Positions 21,857-35,795 of a stretch of DNA of 64,000 nucleotides are shown here, piece after piece. Source of the DNA: Phycomyces blakesleeanus NRRL 1555(-) (Eukaryota; Mucoromycota; Mucoromycetes; Mucorales; Phycomycetaceae). Under the pieces are notes generated by a model. The model did not search any database and had not been told where the DNA came from. It worked only from the letters and a program-made list of their open reading frames with translations. Made by a program: the position numbers and the translations under genes. The stretch is from positions 124,001 to 188,000 of the forward strand of contig NW_017265140.1 of assembly GCF_001638985.1 (NCBI RefSeq), read 5' to 3'. Every line of letters begins with the position of its first letter. Within the stretch, counting starts at the first letter, position 1.

Positions 21857-24551
21857 TATTTTATAATACTAACGATGTAGCAATAAAGACAACTGTCGTA
21901 GAATTACATACTTGTAAAGAGGAGTTTTAACACCTTCACATTGGACATATACAGAGATCTGAGAATGCTGTGATAATAATTTCATATATTCTAAGTATTT
22001 CTTGAAAATAGGTGTAGTAGACATATCAACTATTTATTGGTTAAGCTATAAGAATCGTTCATTGCAAGAATAAATTCAGCAAAGAATAGAAAGATCAAAT
22101 GAAATAAAGAAAGTAAAGTAAAGATATATAGTGTTAGAATTAAGGGTAAAAGAGGAGGATAGGGATTAAGACAAATTTCGACGCGGATTTAGTCTGAAGA
22201 AACATCACGGAAAAAATAATACGTGTCTAGAAGTGTATTTTTTAATTTACCCCGGGATATGTTTAGAGGTGTATTTTGCAAGAAAAACAAACAAACATTG
22301 ACTTATCTCATGAACAATGTAGCAGAGATAATTTATCTAATAACGAGCAAAGATAGAATGAAGTATCCAGTAATATATATAAAAGAGATATAGAATCTCA
22401 AGTTAAAAGAAGCTTATAAACGAACACAAACCTCTTGTTTTCTTTGCTAAAGGTCGGCCTAAAAGTCTTATTTTAATATATCTCATTCTAACTTTATATC
22501 TTTCAACTATCATGATTTGTTTCTATTCCTTTTTTTTAAGGTACTTCAATCGTAATAAAAGAGTATAGCTGACATCTATTACAGTGTATGGTATTAAATG
22601 TTCCTTTGAATCTAGACCTAAGGTGTAGGTTACTTATAAGTTGTGTTTGTATCGTTACCTAATTTTGTAATATGATAAGCTGTCAAATCTACAGTTTTCA
22701 CCTAAAATGGTTGCCTAGATTAAAAGCAAAAACCTTTGTTTCAATATCAAGCTTGATATATCAATTTAAACTTAGAGAATCGTAAATCTAGTATGTGATA
22801 CAATTAGCAAAGTTACGAGGCTTTGAAAGAGTTTATAAAATATTTGTATTTATTTTTATATATAGATATCCCTACAGTGATAATAAAAAATATTTTGTTC
22901 AATATAAAATAGAAAGGCATAAATGGTAAAGAAAAAAGAGAACCGTTATATAAACAATGTTTGTGACAATTAACGGTAGGAAGAAAGGATAGTCGACACA
23001 TTTCCACAAACATCGCAAAGAGCATTAAAAATTAAACCTTTTTACCGTATTGCCTTTTTCCCGTGGTAAATTATTAAGAGCAGAGTTCTATATAATGTGT
23101 ATTGTGGCTCACGTTCCAAGAAGCTAAAAAAGCCAGAATATATCGCTTTACTGCTTAAATCAAGATGCGGAAAGCAATTAAAGGACGTTCTCTCGCCCCA
23201 AGAGGTCAAAAATTGGGATTTCTCGTTTTATATCTATGAGAAACTTATCATACTAGATATTGATAAGAAACTAGAAGAAAAAAGTATATATTAGCGTAAA
23301 TAACTATAGTCAATTCAGCGCCAAACTCTTATTGTGCAGATCTCACTTTAATATTATAGATATACAAATCCAAAAACATCAAAATACTTGAGTCGAAATG
23401 AGCACGGACTAATTAAAGAAGTGGCATTGTACAACGTGTAACATAATCTTAACTGTGAGATACCAAATGAAGAGCCTTTAAAGTTGTTATGGCCAGAGTG
23501 AGCTATTTATGTGTTAATCTGTTTGATATGGACCACTTCATTTTTTTTTCAAGTCATGGAATATATATATATTGCGGGTAAAAAAACACACAAAGTTAGT
23601 CATGGTATGTATACTCATGGTAGGACATAATTCTTTGAATGTTATATGAAGAAACATGACTACTTCTTTGTTATTTTTGACTTGCATTGTTCTTGTTTAC
23701 CTAAAAGTATTTAATTCTGAATGATCAGAGATATCTTGAGTAGATAAATTTGAGTGCATTGATACCTATTAAGCTCAAAATATTATTTGGGATGAAACAG
23801 TGCTTTAAATAGAAGCTTGTTTTTGTAACGTTCTAGTACTACTTCATACAAAAAAAAGTTTGTTAGGACCGAGCCGATCTGTCAATATTATACTGCAAAA
23901 GTAATATAGACACACCAAAACGACAAAATCAAACTATTGCCTTAGGAATAGGGTAATCAGCACATGTTATTTTCCTTTCTCCCAGTCCTTGTACTTGAAC
24001 CAAATGAATGAAAAGTAAATCCATACCCGTGGAATGGTAATTGCACTGGATCAACCACAAGAACTTACTGCATTGAATTACCGATAGTTGCACAATAGTG
24101 CTGCAGTCTAATGAAATGTATCGAGCAAAATTGGAATATAGAGCTTGTTTGGAAAGGAAAGGGAGTACGAGATCTTATGATGCCAGAAAGCAAGTGACAT
24201 CTACAATGCACAGTACATATAAGACTTCTTAAACATGCACTGTATTCTGCATACCTACAGGATTTCATGCCTATTGAATATCATAGTGCTATTCAGCTGA
24301 TCTGCCTATAAATGCTCAATGCGAGTGAAGAAGCAGAAAAAAGCAATAAATAGATAGAAAAACGAGTTGAGTGTCTGATTGTCTCCACTTTTAGAGATCT
24401 TTTCTAACTAAAATAATAATAGTAATAATAGCAGAACTCTGATCGTACTTTAACTGTCCTTTCTTCCTTTTATTGCTTCCTTCCTTTCTTTCTTTTTCTT
24501 TCTCTCTTTGTGTATTTGAATTTAATAGCCAAATCCTCTTTTACAAAAAAA
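21857..24551. other. Gene-poor AT-rich intergenic region
   Basis: No gene is supported across 2.7 kb. A 65-codon frame on + (23097-23294) is lysine-rich and unrecognised. The final 150 bases are CT-rich (CTTTC runs near 24470-24515) and fit the promoter and leader of the RRM gene. Confidence 0.55.
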
Positions 24552-26311
24552 ATGCCTCAACTTCAAATATTTCCATCATCCAAGTCCCAGAACATGTTTC
24601 TTAATAGCAGAAAATCAACCTTGTGGTAAGGTAGAGAAGCCAAATAATCTTTTGGTTACCACGCACTATATTATATATAAATATAAATATAAAATTATAT
24701 ATATTTGATCATAAATTTCTACCTACATTTATCGTAGGATGGGAAATTTAGAGGCTTGGATGGACGAGCGATACCTTCAAGAGCTTTGGACGTCTATTGG
24801 TGAAAATGTGGTTGTCAAACTTATGAGGGACAAGAGAACTAGGTATAATTTTATTTTTGATATTTTGGGTTGCACTATCAAACAATTACTTTCTTGAGAA
24901 TGCATATGTACATATCCTTTCTGCGTTATTATTCACGGACTCTGTTTCCTTTTCCACTCTGTCCTGACATTTTAACACAATATTACTATTACTATTACTA
25001 TTACTATTATTAATATTAATATTCTTATTATTATTTGCTCGAAACAAAACCTAATCTAAATTGTCGAATTTTCTTAGTATTAGCGAAGGTTATGCTTTTG
25101 TTGGATTTGTATCAAATATGGCAGCCCAAAGAGCGCTGGCCACTATTCATGGAACACAGATCCCAGATACAAATCTTTCCTTTAAGCTTAACTGGGCTTC
25201 AGGGGGAGGTATTCAGGATAAAAAGTGAGTTTCAAGGTGTGTTAATGTAGCCTATGCTGACTTATCAGGTGTGTTTTTAGAGAAGATCGCTTAGAAGAAT
25301 TCAGTCTTTTCGTTGGTGATCTTGATACTGAAGTAGATGAGACTTACCTCTTGGTAAGTGTCTTTTTTTTTTCTCCCATAATAATAATAATAATAAACGA
25401 GTGAAAATAATGAGTATTCCCTACATTTTGGCTATCAGTCTTTTTTCCAACATCGCTACCCTTCTTGCCATTCGGCTAAAATTATGACTTATCCTACTAC
25501 GGGCCAATCAAGAGGGTTTGGATTCGTTCGCTTCCATGACCCGATAGAGCAGCAAGAAGCCTTGATAGAAATGAGTGGAATGTATTGCAAAAGCAGACCT
25601 TTGCGTGTATCCCTTGCTACTCCTAAAAACAACCAACTCAGATACCAGCAACTATCTCTAAAGGCACCTGCACTCATTCAGCAACCAACCAGTCCAAATA
25701 ATACGACTGTATTTGTTGGTGGTCTGTTATCTGCAGTGACCGAAGATGAGTTGAGATGCTACTTTAGCCCGTTTGGCGAAATAAACTACGTCAAGATCCC
25801 TCCCAACAAGAGCTGCGGATTTATACAGTTTGTCTCTAGACGTTCTGCAGAGGTGGCAATGGAGCAAATGAATGGATTTCAGATTGGATCATCGCGCATC
25901 CGACTTTCATGGGGACGAACGCATCAAGAGAAGCCGCATGGACCTTTAACCTTTGCATACCCACCTCACACTACGACACATCCAGACACTGGACTTAATT
26001 ACTCAAGGTAAGAGTGCACAGCTCATAAAAACAATTCAAAATGATATACTTATTATATTTATTCTTGTGTAAGTAGACCCCAACAAGCGCCTCATTCAAC
26101 GCAAAACAGTATGTCTATAGACAGGAACCCAATGTCGTCCTACCCTACGTCTGTGCCCCCTGGATTATGCACCTTTCACAACCTTTCTCCTCCAAATTCA
26201 TTTAGCAGTCTTGAATTTCAGCACAGCTCCACAACTCCTTTTTGGGGTAGTAACAAAGTCACCCAAGTACCTAATGTCCAGGTGCGATTAGGTAATGGGA
26301 TCTATGAGTAA
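24552..26311 (+). CDS. RNA-binding protein with three RRMs (Nam8/TIA1-like)
   Basis: Six exons (24552-24625, 24738-24842, 25078-25224, 25281-25353, 25439-26007, 26077-26311) give 400 residues. RRM1 spans TLWMGNLEAWMDERYLQELW to ISEGYAFVGFVSN. RRM2 begins SLFVGDLDTEVDETYLL with RNP1 SRGFGFVRF. RRM3 begins TTVFVGGLLSAVTEDELR with RNP1 KSCGFIQFV and ends RIRLSWGRTH. The C-terminal 100 residues are Pro/Ser/Thr-rich and unstructured. Three RRMs of this layout are found in yeast Nam8 and Ngr1, fission yeast Csx1 and animal TIA1, which bind U-rich RNA in splicing (U1 snRNP) or mRNA stability. I cannot tell these orthologues apart here. The first coding exon carries the start of RRM1, so the start is well fixed. 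Confidence 0.9.
24978..25040. repeat. (ATT/ACT)n microsatellite in RRM gene intron
   Basis: Tandem TATTAC and TATTAA trinucleotide variants occupy most of the second intron of the RRM gene. A further (ATA)n run lies at 25378-25395 in the fourth intron. Confidence 0.75.
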
Positions 26312-28506
26312 AGACTAAATTTGGATAAGACACTACGACAAAAAGCCAGAGTATATCAATGGAAAACCAAACCAAACCAAACCAAAAAAAATTATACTTT
26401 TATAGCCGGCCAAACAGAAAGCTTGACTACCATTTTCGTATATTGTTTCGTTGGACAATAGCAGTTATTGATGCTTACACATTTATTATTATACTCTACT
26501 ATACTTTATTTAAAACTTGATATTTTGTTAATCTTTATTTCTATACATCCACGCTTCTGACTACCTTTCTTTTTTATCTGCCCAACTTATATTGATACAC
26601 TTTTCTTTTAAATATTTTCTACCATATGCATAAAGTTCAACATGTTTAAGATTTCTTATCAACAATAATAAAATAATAATAATATCACACAGGAACTATA
26701 TTAAATGCATATCAGTGTTTATTTCATAACAGCCATGTAATTAATGAGTAATTTTGGTAGAAAGCAAAGCCAAAAACAAATAAGCAAGAACATAAACAAG
26801 CAAGCAAACAAGCAAACATACATACATATTATTTATGTAGGTACGAATCAATTAACAGAATAGAATCCACAATCTCTAACAAAATAACAGATCTACATTT
26901 ATGTGAGTAAGTTGGCACAATTTAGGTTAATTTCAATGAAATAGTCACTGTTTTAAGCTTCTACCAAGTAATATCCAAAACGTCTTCAACTGTTTACTGT
27001 GTATGCGTGTCTTTAATTAATAAATATAAGACAAATATACTTAGATCAACACTATACATAACTAACAAAAGATGTATATTTCAAATGCTGTGAAGCAAAA
27101 GAAAGGTGGGATAATAAACATGTTCTCTAACCACCATATACCAACCAATTAAAAATTCTCTCTTCTTTCTTACTCTATCGAGGTTAATGGATGAAGTACC
27201 CGAAGTTCAAGGTTTTACCTAAAATCACAACCCCACAGAAAATATTGACACATGCTAATTGTTGGAATCATAATAGATAATGCTGGTCGCATATAAAAGA
27301 ATGACGTTTGCTATATTGCATACACACATCAAAATGTTCAATATATGCTTTTAGAGACAGTAAAAATACGCTTTAACTACTTGGGACACACTAGAGGTTT
27401 GAATCATATATGGATTTAATAGCTAGCTTTCACGTATCTGTTTTCTTTAGTTTGTTGCAGATATCGCTTTGTTCAATTCGTTTTTAATAGCAGCTACTTA
27501 AAGTAAACTGAAAAAATATCATTTATAAAAAGAAGCAAATATTGGTGGTTTATAAAGAAAAACAAAAGTAGTCAAGTATACCACTTGCCTTGCGTCTTGG
27601 TGATTAACGGAAATTTCGGCATAGAAGACCTACAGTACATCTAATTAAGCTACCCATTCTGTCTAATAGTACTAGTAACTAGTTAAGCTGACTGAAGATC
27701 AAGAATTAGAACAATTATACTCTGCAATTTTGACAGGATTATACTTTATGAGTGTACCTATATGTGGGTGTTCTACATTTTTCTTATATACAGTCCTATG
27801 TATATATTTAAGAGGTACAATTGAAATACATGTGTGTTAGATGAGTAAAAGAGTTTTTTATTTGTATTTTCTAGTAGACCTGTCTATAAAACCAATTAAC
27901 ATATTACTTGCTTATAAGATCTAGCTAGATAAATGCCACAAATTATGCCATATTATTTATGGTTACCTTTATTACAAATATTCATACTGTGGTGCTAATC
28001 TAAATGACATACAGAAGCCAATTTAAGAGCCTGTTTGTTATGACTTTAGAGCATCAGTTTCAATTATACATAAATTATGATACAGAAAACTTTTTTTTTG
28101 CACAAAAGATTTGCCGACCTTTCTATCAGTATATTCCTAGAATTAATCATATAATTCTCTATATAATTCCAAACAGTAAATGTGCTGTTAATTAAAACGA
28201 TCAGGAAGACTAGAATTTAATGAACCGAGACGCATATCAATTGAACAAATGAGTAGTGGGAATACTCTTATTTTATAAATGACACATCTTCACTTCATAT
28301 CCTTTTGTTCAAAACAAAGTATAAAACCGCATCTTCACCAATATCATTTCTATGTATTTTAGTGTCTATTAAAAAAAAAAGAAAAATACCCTTCAAAAGG
28401 TTCGATTCTTAAAAGCTTATTTCTATTTTATTTTTAAATATAATAATATTGTATAGGTGATAGTGTTTTGTTACTGAGAAAAAAAGTTACTCTTTAAATA
28501 TTTAGA
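26312..28506. other. Intergenic region between RRM gene and IMP1
   Basis: Both flanking genes end here (RRM gene from the left, IMP1 from the right), so the 2.2 kb holds two 3' regions and otherwise AT-rich spacer. Short tandem tracts are present: CCAAA x4 near 26367-26385 and AAGCAAAC-type repeats near 26790-26825. No open frame is credible. Confidence 0.55.
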
Positions 28507-29327
28507 TTATTTAAAATACTCAGTGAGGCTGACTTGCTTTAGCGGGTTTCGTAATATTTGAAATTCAGGCCACAACTACCAGAAAGAAAAAGGGCAAGAA
28601 AGAAAGTAAGTAACCAATATATCAAAGAATACTTTCTTTTCTTTGCTTACTCGAGCAACAACTCTTCCACGAAGCAACCCCATGGGAACCGGCCCATAGG
28701 TCCTTGAGTCATTCGAATTACTCATATTGTCACCACTAAGCCAGAGGTGTCCATCAGGAACCTGTTGCCATTAAATATCATCAATCACTACTCTTTCTTT
28801 CTTTCATTCTTTCTTCCAAGCATAAATCAACTCAGCTCACATTGACGTATTTTCGTTCCTTTTCCGTGACATCAAAGCAGACACTGTCTCTAGGCTAAAA
28901 AGGATAGACAGTTAGCAGCTATATTATCCCACACAATTCCTCAATTTCTATCGCAGCGGAACGAAATATACTTACTGTGCCTACAACTCTTTTCAGCACA
29001 GCTCTACCAGGAGCATGAGGAGATATGCAAACTACGACGTCGCCAATCTCTGGCTCAGAAAAGTATCCTGAGATGTGATCAGCCAATATGATGTCTCCAG
29101 TCATGTTGAAAGTCGGGAGCATGGATGGTCCCATGCACTATAGTACACATGAGTTTCTACTATTTCATTCTTATTTTATTTTGAGAGGCGTGTGATCTTA
29201 CAAGTGAGATTTCCGCGACATGCCGGTTATACATGTGAGCAAAGCACATAAACCGAACAGTTATACTCGCAGCATGTACGGCATATTTACCGAACCGCAG
29301 AAACCTTGAGTTGAATCGTTGGGACAT
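28507..29327 (-). CDS. IMP1: Mitochondrial inner membrane protease subunit 1
   Basis: Imp1 is a type I signal peptidase-family serine protease that removes sorting signals of intermembrane-space proteins at the outer face of the mitochondrial inner membrane, with Imp2. Five exons on - give about 173 residues, normal for the family. The N-terminus [19 protein letters not shown] is basic and amphipathic, followed by a hydrophobic segment [12 protein letters not shown]. Box B has the catalytic serine in [11 protein letters not shown]. The catalytic lysine lies in AVLKRVVGT after [15 protein letters not shown]. The terminal box reads [20 protein letters not shown] with [10 protein letters not shown]. 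The last exon, ending EYFK and stop at 28507-28509, was placed by joining CGA to TTGTGG through an intron ending GGTAG. The gene diverges from ISM1, with 114 bases between starts. Confidence 0.93.
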
Positions 29328-29441
29328 GCCTTGATGAATGAAAAAAAAAGACTCATTATCTGCCTATACATTTGGCTTATTCAAAGATAAAGTGACTGCT
29401 TCAGGTCCATTTGACACTTTTTTTGGTCTGCTCAACACTCT
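29328..29441. promoter_or_regulatory. Bidirectional promoter of IMP1 and ISM1
   Basis: Only 114 bases separate the start codons of two divergent genes for mitochondrial proteins. It must contain both 5' leaders and the core promoter elements, including poly-A/T tracts at 29339-29349 and 29418-29423. No TATA box is evident. Confidence 0.7.
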
Positions 29442-29917
29442 ATGAACCAAGTGGCATTTATCTCTTGTTTAAGATCCCAACAGAGCCAGATCATGACATT
29501 GGGTAGTTTGCGTACTTTGGGCCTTAATACTCCCATTAGAATGTCTAATGGCATTCGTGTTGCATTGCCTCGAACAACACAAACTTGTACATATACCCAG
29601 CGTCACCTTTCAACTAGTTTGCCTCGTCTTGCAAAAGCAGAGAAAACCAATCCTTATACAAGTACAATTCTTTTGCCAAAGACCGAATTTCCATTGCGCG
29701 CCGATGCAGCTAAAAGAGAGCACGCTTATCTCGACCGTTGTACCAAGGACCTCTACCCCTGGCAGGTAAAGTAAAGAAACAAGAAATAAAACAAAAATGA
29801 AACTCCTCTACATGGCTTCAGAGATATTGGTATCAAAGATAGTTTATTATTATTGTTTTTTTTTTCAAAAACACATAATATAAACCCATAGCTACTATAT
29901 CTAAATGGAACTGCTGC

Positions 29918-29949
<32 letters not shown>

Positions 29950-32900
29950 TATATACATACATATTCTTATATGCATACACATGTGTATGTCTTAGTTAAA
30001 AAATAACCCCAAGAATACATTTATTCTTCATGACGGACCTCCTTATGCAAATGGTGGCCTCCATTCAGGTAAAATGAGAGACATATGATTATTCAGGGAA
30101 ATACCAACCTCCTTTGATACCGGTGGGATGTAGGTCATGCCATGAATAAGATTTTGAAAGATATTGTGAATCGCCATAAACTTCTTCTTGGACACAAAGT
30201 GATGTAAGATAGGATGTCAATTGTGATGAAAGTCTGTATAATTGAGATTTCTTGTGGATAATTACAGGTATCGCCCTGGGTGGGATTGTCACGGTTTACC
30301 AATTGAAATGAAAGCGTTGGAGCAAATTAGAGTGGGTTCATACTTCGATCGATCCGTAAAACAAAAAAAGGTCTTATATGTCTCAATTGGCTATAGAAAG
30401 AAGGCAAAGAAGCGAGTCTATCAGCAACAGAGATAAGACGTCTAGCAAGAAAAAAAGCAGTAACTGAGGTCGAAAATCAAAAGAAAGACTTCATGAGCTG
30501 GGCTGTTATTGGAGATTGGGATAATGCCTATATGACACTGAGTAAGTGAACAAGATATTATAGTAGAGCATCTGATTTATGCCTTTATCAAGCCAAGGAT
30601 TATGAAATCCGTCAGTTGGAGCTATTCCATGATATGATCAAAAAAGGTATGTTTAAATATCCTGTTACAGTATAACTTCTCGAGCTCACGTTAAAGATCT
30701 GTATACAAAGGATACATCTATAGACAGCTGAAGCCAGTATATTGGTCACCCTCGTCAAAGTAATAAGTTAAATTATGGTTATAATACGATGTTGATCCTA
30801 ATAACAACAATAAATCAGATCAGCACTTGCAGAATCCGAATTAGAATATAACGAGAAGCACGTATCTCAATCCATCCATGTACGCTTCCCTATCAAAAAG
30901 CTTGGTATGTATAAGAAAAAAAGAAGAAGGTGGCACCCGTTTTACATCATATAGAACCTAAAATATTATATATATACATACATATATATACCAGCCCCAA
31001 AGCTCGCCGACAAATGGAAAGATGTTGTACCTATCGATAAGCTTTATGCCTTGATATGGACGACTACACCTTGGACAATCCCTTCCAACAAGGCAAGCAA
31101 TATAATTACTATGAATAGATGAATAGATGAATGTATAGTTTAAACTTTTCTATATAATTTAGGCTATTGCAGTCCACCCAGACCTCGTATACTCTGCTGT
31201 CGAAGTATTACACGGAGATAAATCAGGTGTATATATTGTTGGTCTCGACCGTCTGGATGCTTTTAAAACAGAGCTAAACATCACAGAAGAGGATCAGATT
31301 CGCCTCCTGGGAAATGTTAATGGTTCAGAATTGGCGGGTACAGAGTACACCCACCCGCTTTATGAAACTACTCTTCCTATGATCTCTGGAGAGCATGTAA
31401 CCGCTGAATCTGGTACATGTCTGGTTCACACTGCACCTGGTCATGGTATGGAAGATTATGAAGCTTGCTCAAAGCTGGGAATCGAGCCTTTCAGTCCTTG
31501 TAAGTTTGTAATATTATTTTGAGTTGATAGTGGTAGTAAGATTGTGAGAATTTATCAATTCTTTCTTCTTCTTATTATATATGTAGTGGATGACGAGGGA
31601 AGATATACAAAAGAAGCTGGGCTTGGGCTCGAAGGAAAAGAAGCTTTTACGGATGGTAACTCTATGGTTATTGATGCACTTACAAAGGCTGGTGCACTGG
31701 TTAGACAGCGTGCTTATACACACAAATATCCTTACGATTGGCGTACAAAGAAGCCTATCATGCTTAGGTTTGTGGAATATATTTATTTACTTTTTTTCTA
31801 AATATAATTAAGCCTATGATATACTAATTATATATATAAATATTTCTTGACCCAGAGCCACATCCCAGTGGTTTGCCAATGTAGAGAACCTTCAAAAGGA
31901 AGCTGTCAAGGCTCTTCAATCTGTTAAGATGGTTCCTTCCGTTTGTAAGTATACGAATATCCAAGCTACCAAGTAACATAGCTAATACTATATATATATA
32001 TAATACGGGGGGTTTCTATAAAGCTATGAAGCGACTTGAGCAATTTACTCTTTCACGCAAAGAATGGTGTATTTCTCGTCAGCGCTCATGGGGTGTGCCC
32101 ATTCCCGCACTTTATGATGTAGAAACAGGAGAAGCTCTTATGACAGACGAGTCTGTTCAACATATCATCAAGGTGTTTGGAGAACGTGGTACAGATTCGT
32201 GGTGGGGAGAAGAAGATGACAACATATTTGTTGCTCCCCAATACCAACAAAACGGAAAGGTTTACAAAAGAGGTTACGATACAATGGACGTCTGGTTTGA
32301 TAGCGGAACCTCTTGGACTATGCTAAAGGATATACCTGACAGGTAAGATAATTATACTGCTCTTTTTTTATATATTTATGAATAGATTCTTAAGAAAGTA
32401 CCCGTAACATATTGTATACAAATATAGAGACCCTACACTCCCTATTGCTGATGTATATTTGGAAGGATCTGACCAACACAGAGGATGGTTCCAGTCCTCT
32501 TTATTAACATCAAGTAAGTTTGGATTTATACTTTTTCGTAAGATATATATTTGCTGAATGAATACAAACTACTATATTTATAGTTGCTACCACCGGAAAA
32601 ACACCTTACGGCACTCTTATTACTCATGGATTCGTTCTTGATGAAGAAGGACACAAGATGAGCAAAAGTCTCGGAAATGTCTTGGTGCCTAGTGTTATTA
32701 CTCGTGGTGGAAAGGTAATACATATGTAATTAATACATATCTATCAAAAATAGTAATACAAACATACTTACTGATATCATTTATAGGACAAGAAGAAGTC
32801 TCCTGCCTATGGTACCGATGTCCTTCGTTTGTGGGTAGCAAGTTGCGAATATACAAAAGATGTAGCTATGGGTCCTTCCATCATTGGTAAAAACTACATA

Positions 32901-34327
32901 TTCTTATATATATAATTTATTTATTTTTTAACAACATCTTGTATTATTATATCTTATAGCCCAGATATCCGAAAATATGCGCAAGATTCGTACCACAGCT
33001 CGTTTCATGCTGGGTAATTTGCATGATTTTAACCATACAGATATAGTGCCTTATAACCAGCTCAAAGAGGTACATAAATATATTTATTGATAATGAGCAA
33101 GCTATATTAAATTAAATGTTATGTAATTTTTGTACATAGATTGATCATTATATGCTCCATGAACTCTACCAATTCAATAATCGTATATCAGAAGCATACG
33201 ACAGCTATTCTTACAACAAAGGTAAGTTGATATATACGACGAAAACGTTTAATTATCGCTGTTATTCTAATATTTAGAGTAGCTATCCAACTTTTACAGA
33301 ATTTTACAACAAATACTTTATCTGCCTTTTATTTTGATGTAATCAAGGACCGTTTGTATAATGAAAAGGCATCGGAAAACTCACGACGCATGGCACAAAC
33401 CGTTCTTTTCCAAGTAAACACTAATATTAGAAGTACACACAACATTTGATTTACTCAACATTAAAAAAAATCCAGGTTTTGAAGTCATACACTACTTCAC
33501 TTTCCCCTGTGGCATGCCACACAGCTGAAGAAATATACGAAAATTACCGTTCAATGACACCTCAACCAGAATCATCAGTTTTCAAGACTGGATGGTTGGT
33601 AAAGGTACGTATCACATAATAAAAGACGTGAAATATAGAATACTAAAGAAAGTGATTGCTATTAAACTAATTATTTTAGGACTCTGAATGGAAAAACGAG
33701 TCATTGGAAGCCAAATGGGCAATATTGAAAGAGTTGAAGGGTCAGATTAATCAAGTTCTTGAACTTGCTCGCCAAGACAAGTACGTTTTTTTATGTTTCA
33801 CTCGATTCTTTGGGAATGGGGTTAATTAAATGTTACCCATATTCTTTTAGGGTTTTGAAGACATCCCAAGAAGCCGAAGTCGATGTAGTAATCAATAAAG
33901 AATCAGAAGCCGGAAAGACTGTTCATTCTATGGACGGTAAGTTTTCTTTTCTTATTATATTCTAAGAAAATAAAACAAAACAGAAAATACGAAGCTATTA
34001 CTTATACAAACACTCACACATATACATGTTATAATAGTCTCAGAGCTGTCTTCTTTGTTCTTAACTTCCCGAGTAAATGTTCATGACGCAAACACTGCTA
34101 TTAGCCGACAGTTTGAGAAGGAAGCAGTCTTAGGAGGTAATAGCAAAACAGCTTTATTATTAGATACTAGACTAAAAGCGTGAAAAATTATACACCGAAT
34201 AGATGGAACAAGATGTAAGATCTACACACAGCGAACAGAGCAACACAAGTGCCCTCGTTGCTGGAACTACCAAGCTTCCGAAGCCGATACACTCTGTCCT
34301 AGATGCACCCAAGTTCTGAATGCTTAA
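29442..34327 (+). CDS. ISM1: Isoleucine--tRNA ligase, mitochondrial
   Basis: This class I synthetase charges mitochondrial tRNA-Ile. More than 20 exons are joined by short introns. The N-terminus has a basic, Ser/Thr-rich presequence (about 70 residues, with [16 protein letters not shown]), fitting import into mitochondria. The Rossmann fold motif [16 protein letters not shown] is the HIGH-type signature (split by an intron at 30069). [23 protein letters not shown] and the editing-domain segment [12 protein letters not shown] follow. [10 protein letters not shown] and [10 protein letters not shown] precede [18 protein letters not shown], which holds the KMSKS loop. The C-terminus has a zinc-binding CPRCWNY..LCPRC motif near 34246-34308, as in bacterial-type IleRS. 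Such a full set of motifs implies an active enzyme with editing. The last codons read VLNA and TAA. Confidence 0.95.
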
Positions 34328-34920
34328 TTTCTTTAAGATCAATAGAAAATATAATTGAGCATAAGCGTTTTATCGTAACTAGAGTGTAATTTAGAGGAAA
34401 TTATATATATACATATACATATATTCCAAAAATCTATCAGAGATCCAATGCTTATTGAATGATCTTATCTTTATAACTAAATCATTCAAATATGAAAGAT
34501 CTCTTTAATGTAAATATATATATATGCACATTTAATCTATCTTGATTGTAATGTTCTCTTTAAGTCTGATATTTATTTATTAGTAGTCTACTTTAAAGAA
34601 GGAAACCAAAGAAGAAAGTTTCAACACATGTTTATGTTTATATATTCAAAAGAGCATTTTTGTATAAAACGATAATATACACATTCATACAAGTTTCTGT
34701 AAGGTTATTGATAGTTGTAGCGTTCAAATACTATATCTCTTTGTATCATAAATTTGGATCAAATCAAAGAACTTAACCGACAAGATACTTGAGTGCGCGT
34801 CACATAGGTTTCCTATCCCATACTCAACTAATCCAAAATAATAATAATACGCACACAGACACAAACACACTCTTAAATACGATCCTTGAAAAATCTGACA
34901 AACGTTTCACAAACTTCTCT
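34328..34920. other. Intergenic region between ISM1 and HAD phosphatase gene
   Basis: AT-rich spacer with short TATA/ATAT runs at about 34403-34427 and 34510-34525. It carries the ISM1 3' region and the promoter of the downstream gene. An open frame continues upstream of the chosen ATG from 34789 but starts with GTG, so it is not used. Confidence 0.55.
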
Positions 34921-35795
34921 ATGTTCAAAGTTTCGCAACACCTTCGACCACTTGTTTTGGTGGATTTCGATCAAACCATCACAATCAAGGATACAATCGA
35001 GCTTCTTGCCAAGACTGCATTGAGTCTTACCCAGAGTAATCTTACCTGGGACTATTTTGTGGATGCCTACATGAGAGATTATGACCAAGTTATTCGTCAG
35101 AATTTTATGGATCCGATTGTCAAGGAACGTGCACTTGTCAAAGCAGAGCAAGATTCGTTAACCAGAGTCACAAAAAACAACGTGTTTAAAGGTTTAAAGC
35201 GACAGGATCTATTGGATGCTGGCCGACGGGAAGCAACAAAATCTCTCCGTCCAGGTGTCATTGATGCTCTCAAACAGATCTCACCATCTGATCAGCTACA
35301 CATAGTGTCACTCAATTGGTCTAAAGACTGGATTCTTGGATTTCTGGATCCACTTGGATTGTCCCAAGCCCAAATACATTGTAATGATCTTGTATATGGT
35401 GGGGATGGTATTTCGACAGGTGTTATTGAACAAAATATCCTTACAACACAAGATAAGAAGAGAGAAATGGATCAAATCATCAGCTCATCACAGCAAACGT
35501 CTACTGTGTACATTGGTGACTCTCTAGGCGATCTTCTACCACTAAGTAAGTTGGTTACGATATCGATTATGTAAATGCAACTAACAGTTTTTTTTTTAAA
35601 AAAATCGTAAATGAAGTCAATGCCGATACAGGAATTGTTATTGGTAACAACCAGACTTTGGCAGATGCTATAAAGGAAAACGGCTTTTCTATTCAACCCC
35701 TTTCTTCTTCCAATAACCACCAAAAAACCATATATTGTGTGGACAGTTGGGAGGAAATTAAAGATAGTATGCTTCTGTCCAGCGGACATGTTTAA
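34921..35795 (+). CDS. HAD-superfamily phosphatase
   Basis: Two exons (34921-35545 and 35617-35795) give 267 residues. Motif I of the haloacid dehalogenase fold reads LVLVDFDQTITIKDT, with the DxDxT nucleophile and acid. Motif II is the Ser in HIVSLNWSKDW, motif III a lysine in the segment DKKREMDQII, and motif IV is VYIGDSLGDLLPL. The cap between motifs I and II is helical and of moderate size, as in phosphoserine phosphatase-like and MtnX-like enzymes. I recall similar fungal proteins of unassigned substrate (yeast Ycr015c type), so a precise activity is not claimed. The ATG at 34921 begins MFKVSQHLRPLVLVDFDQ, directly ahead of motif I. The stop codon ends at the base before the stop codon of END3 on the other strand. 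Confidence 0.82.

Noticed and set aside
23097..23294. 65-codon frame on + in the 21.9-24.5 kb spacer
   Set aside because: No similarity, no promoter or splice context, and a length expected by chance in AT-rich DNA.
29753..29980. Tyr/Met repeat frame on -
   Set aside because: It is a CATATA repeat in an ISM1 intron, not a protein gene.
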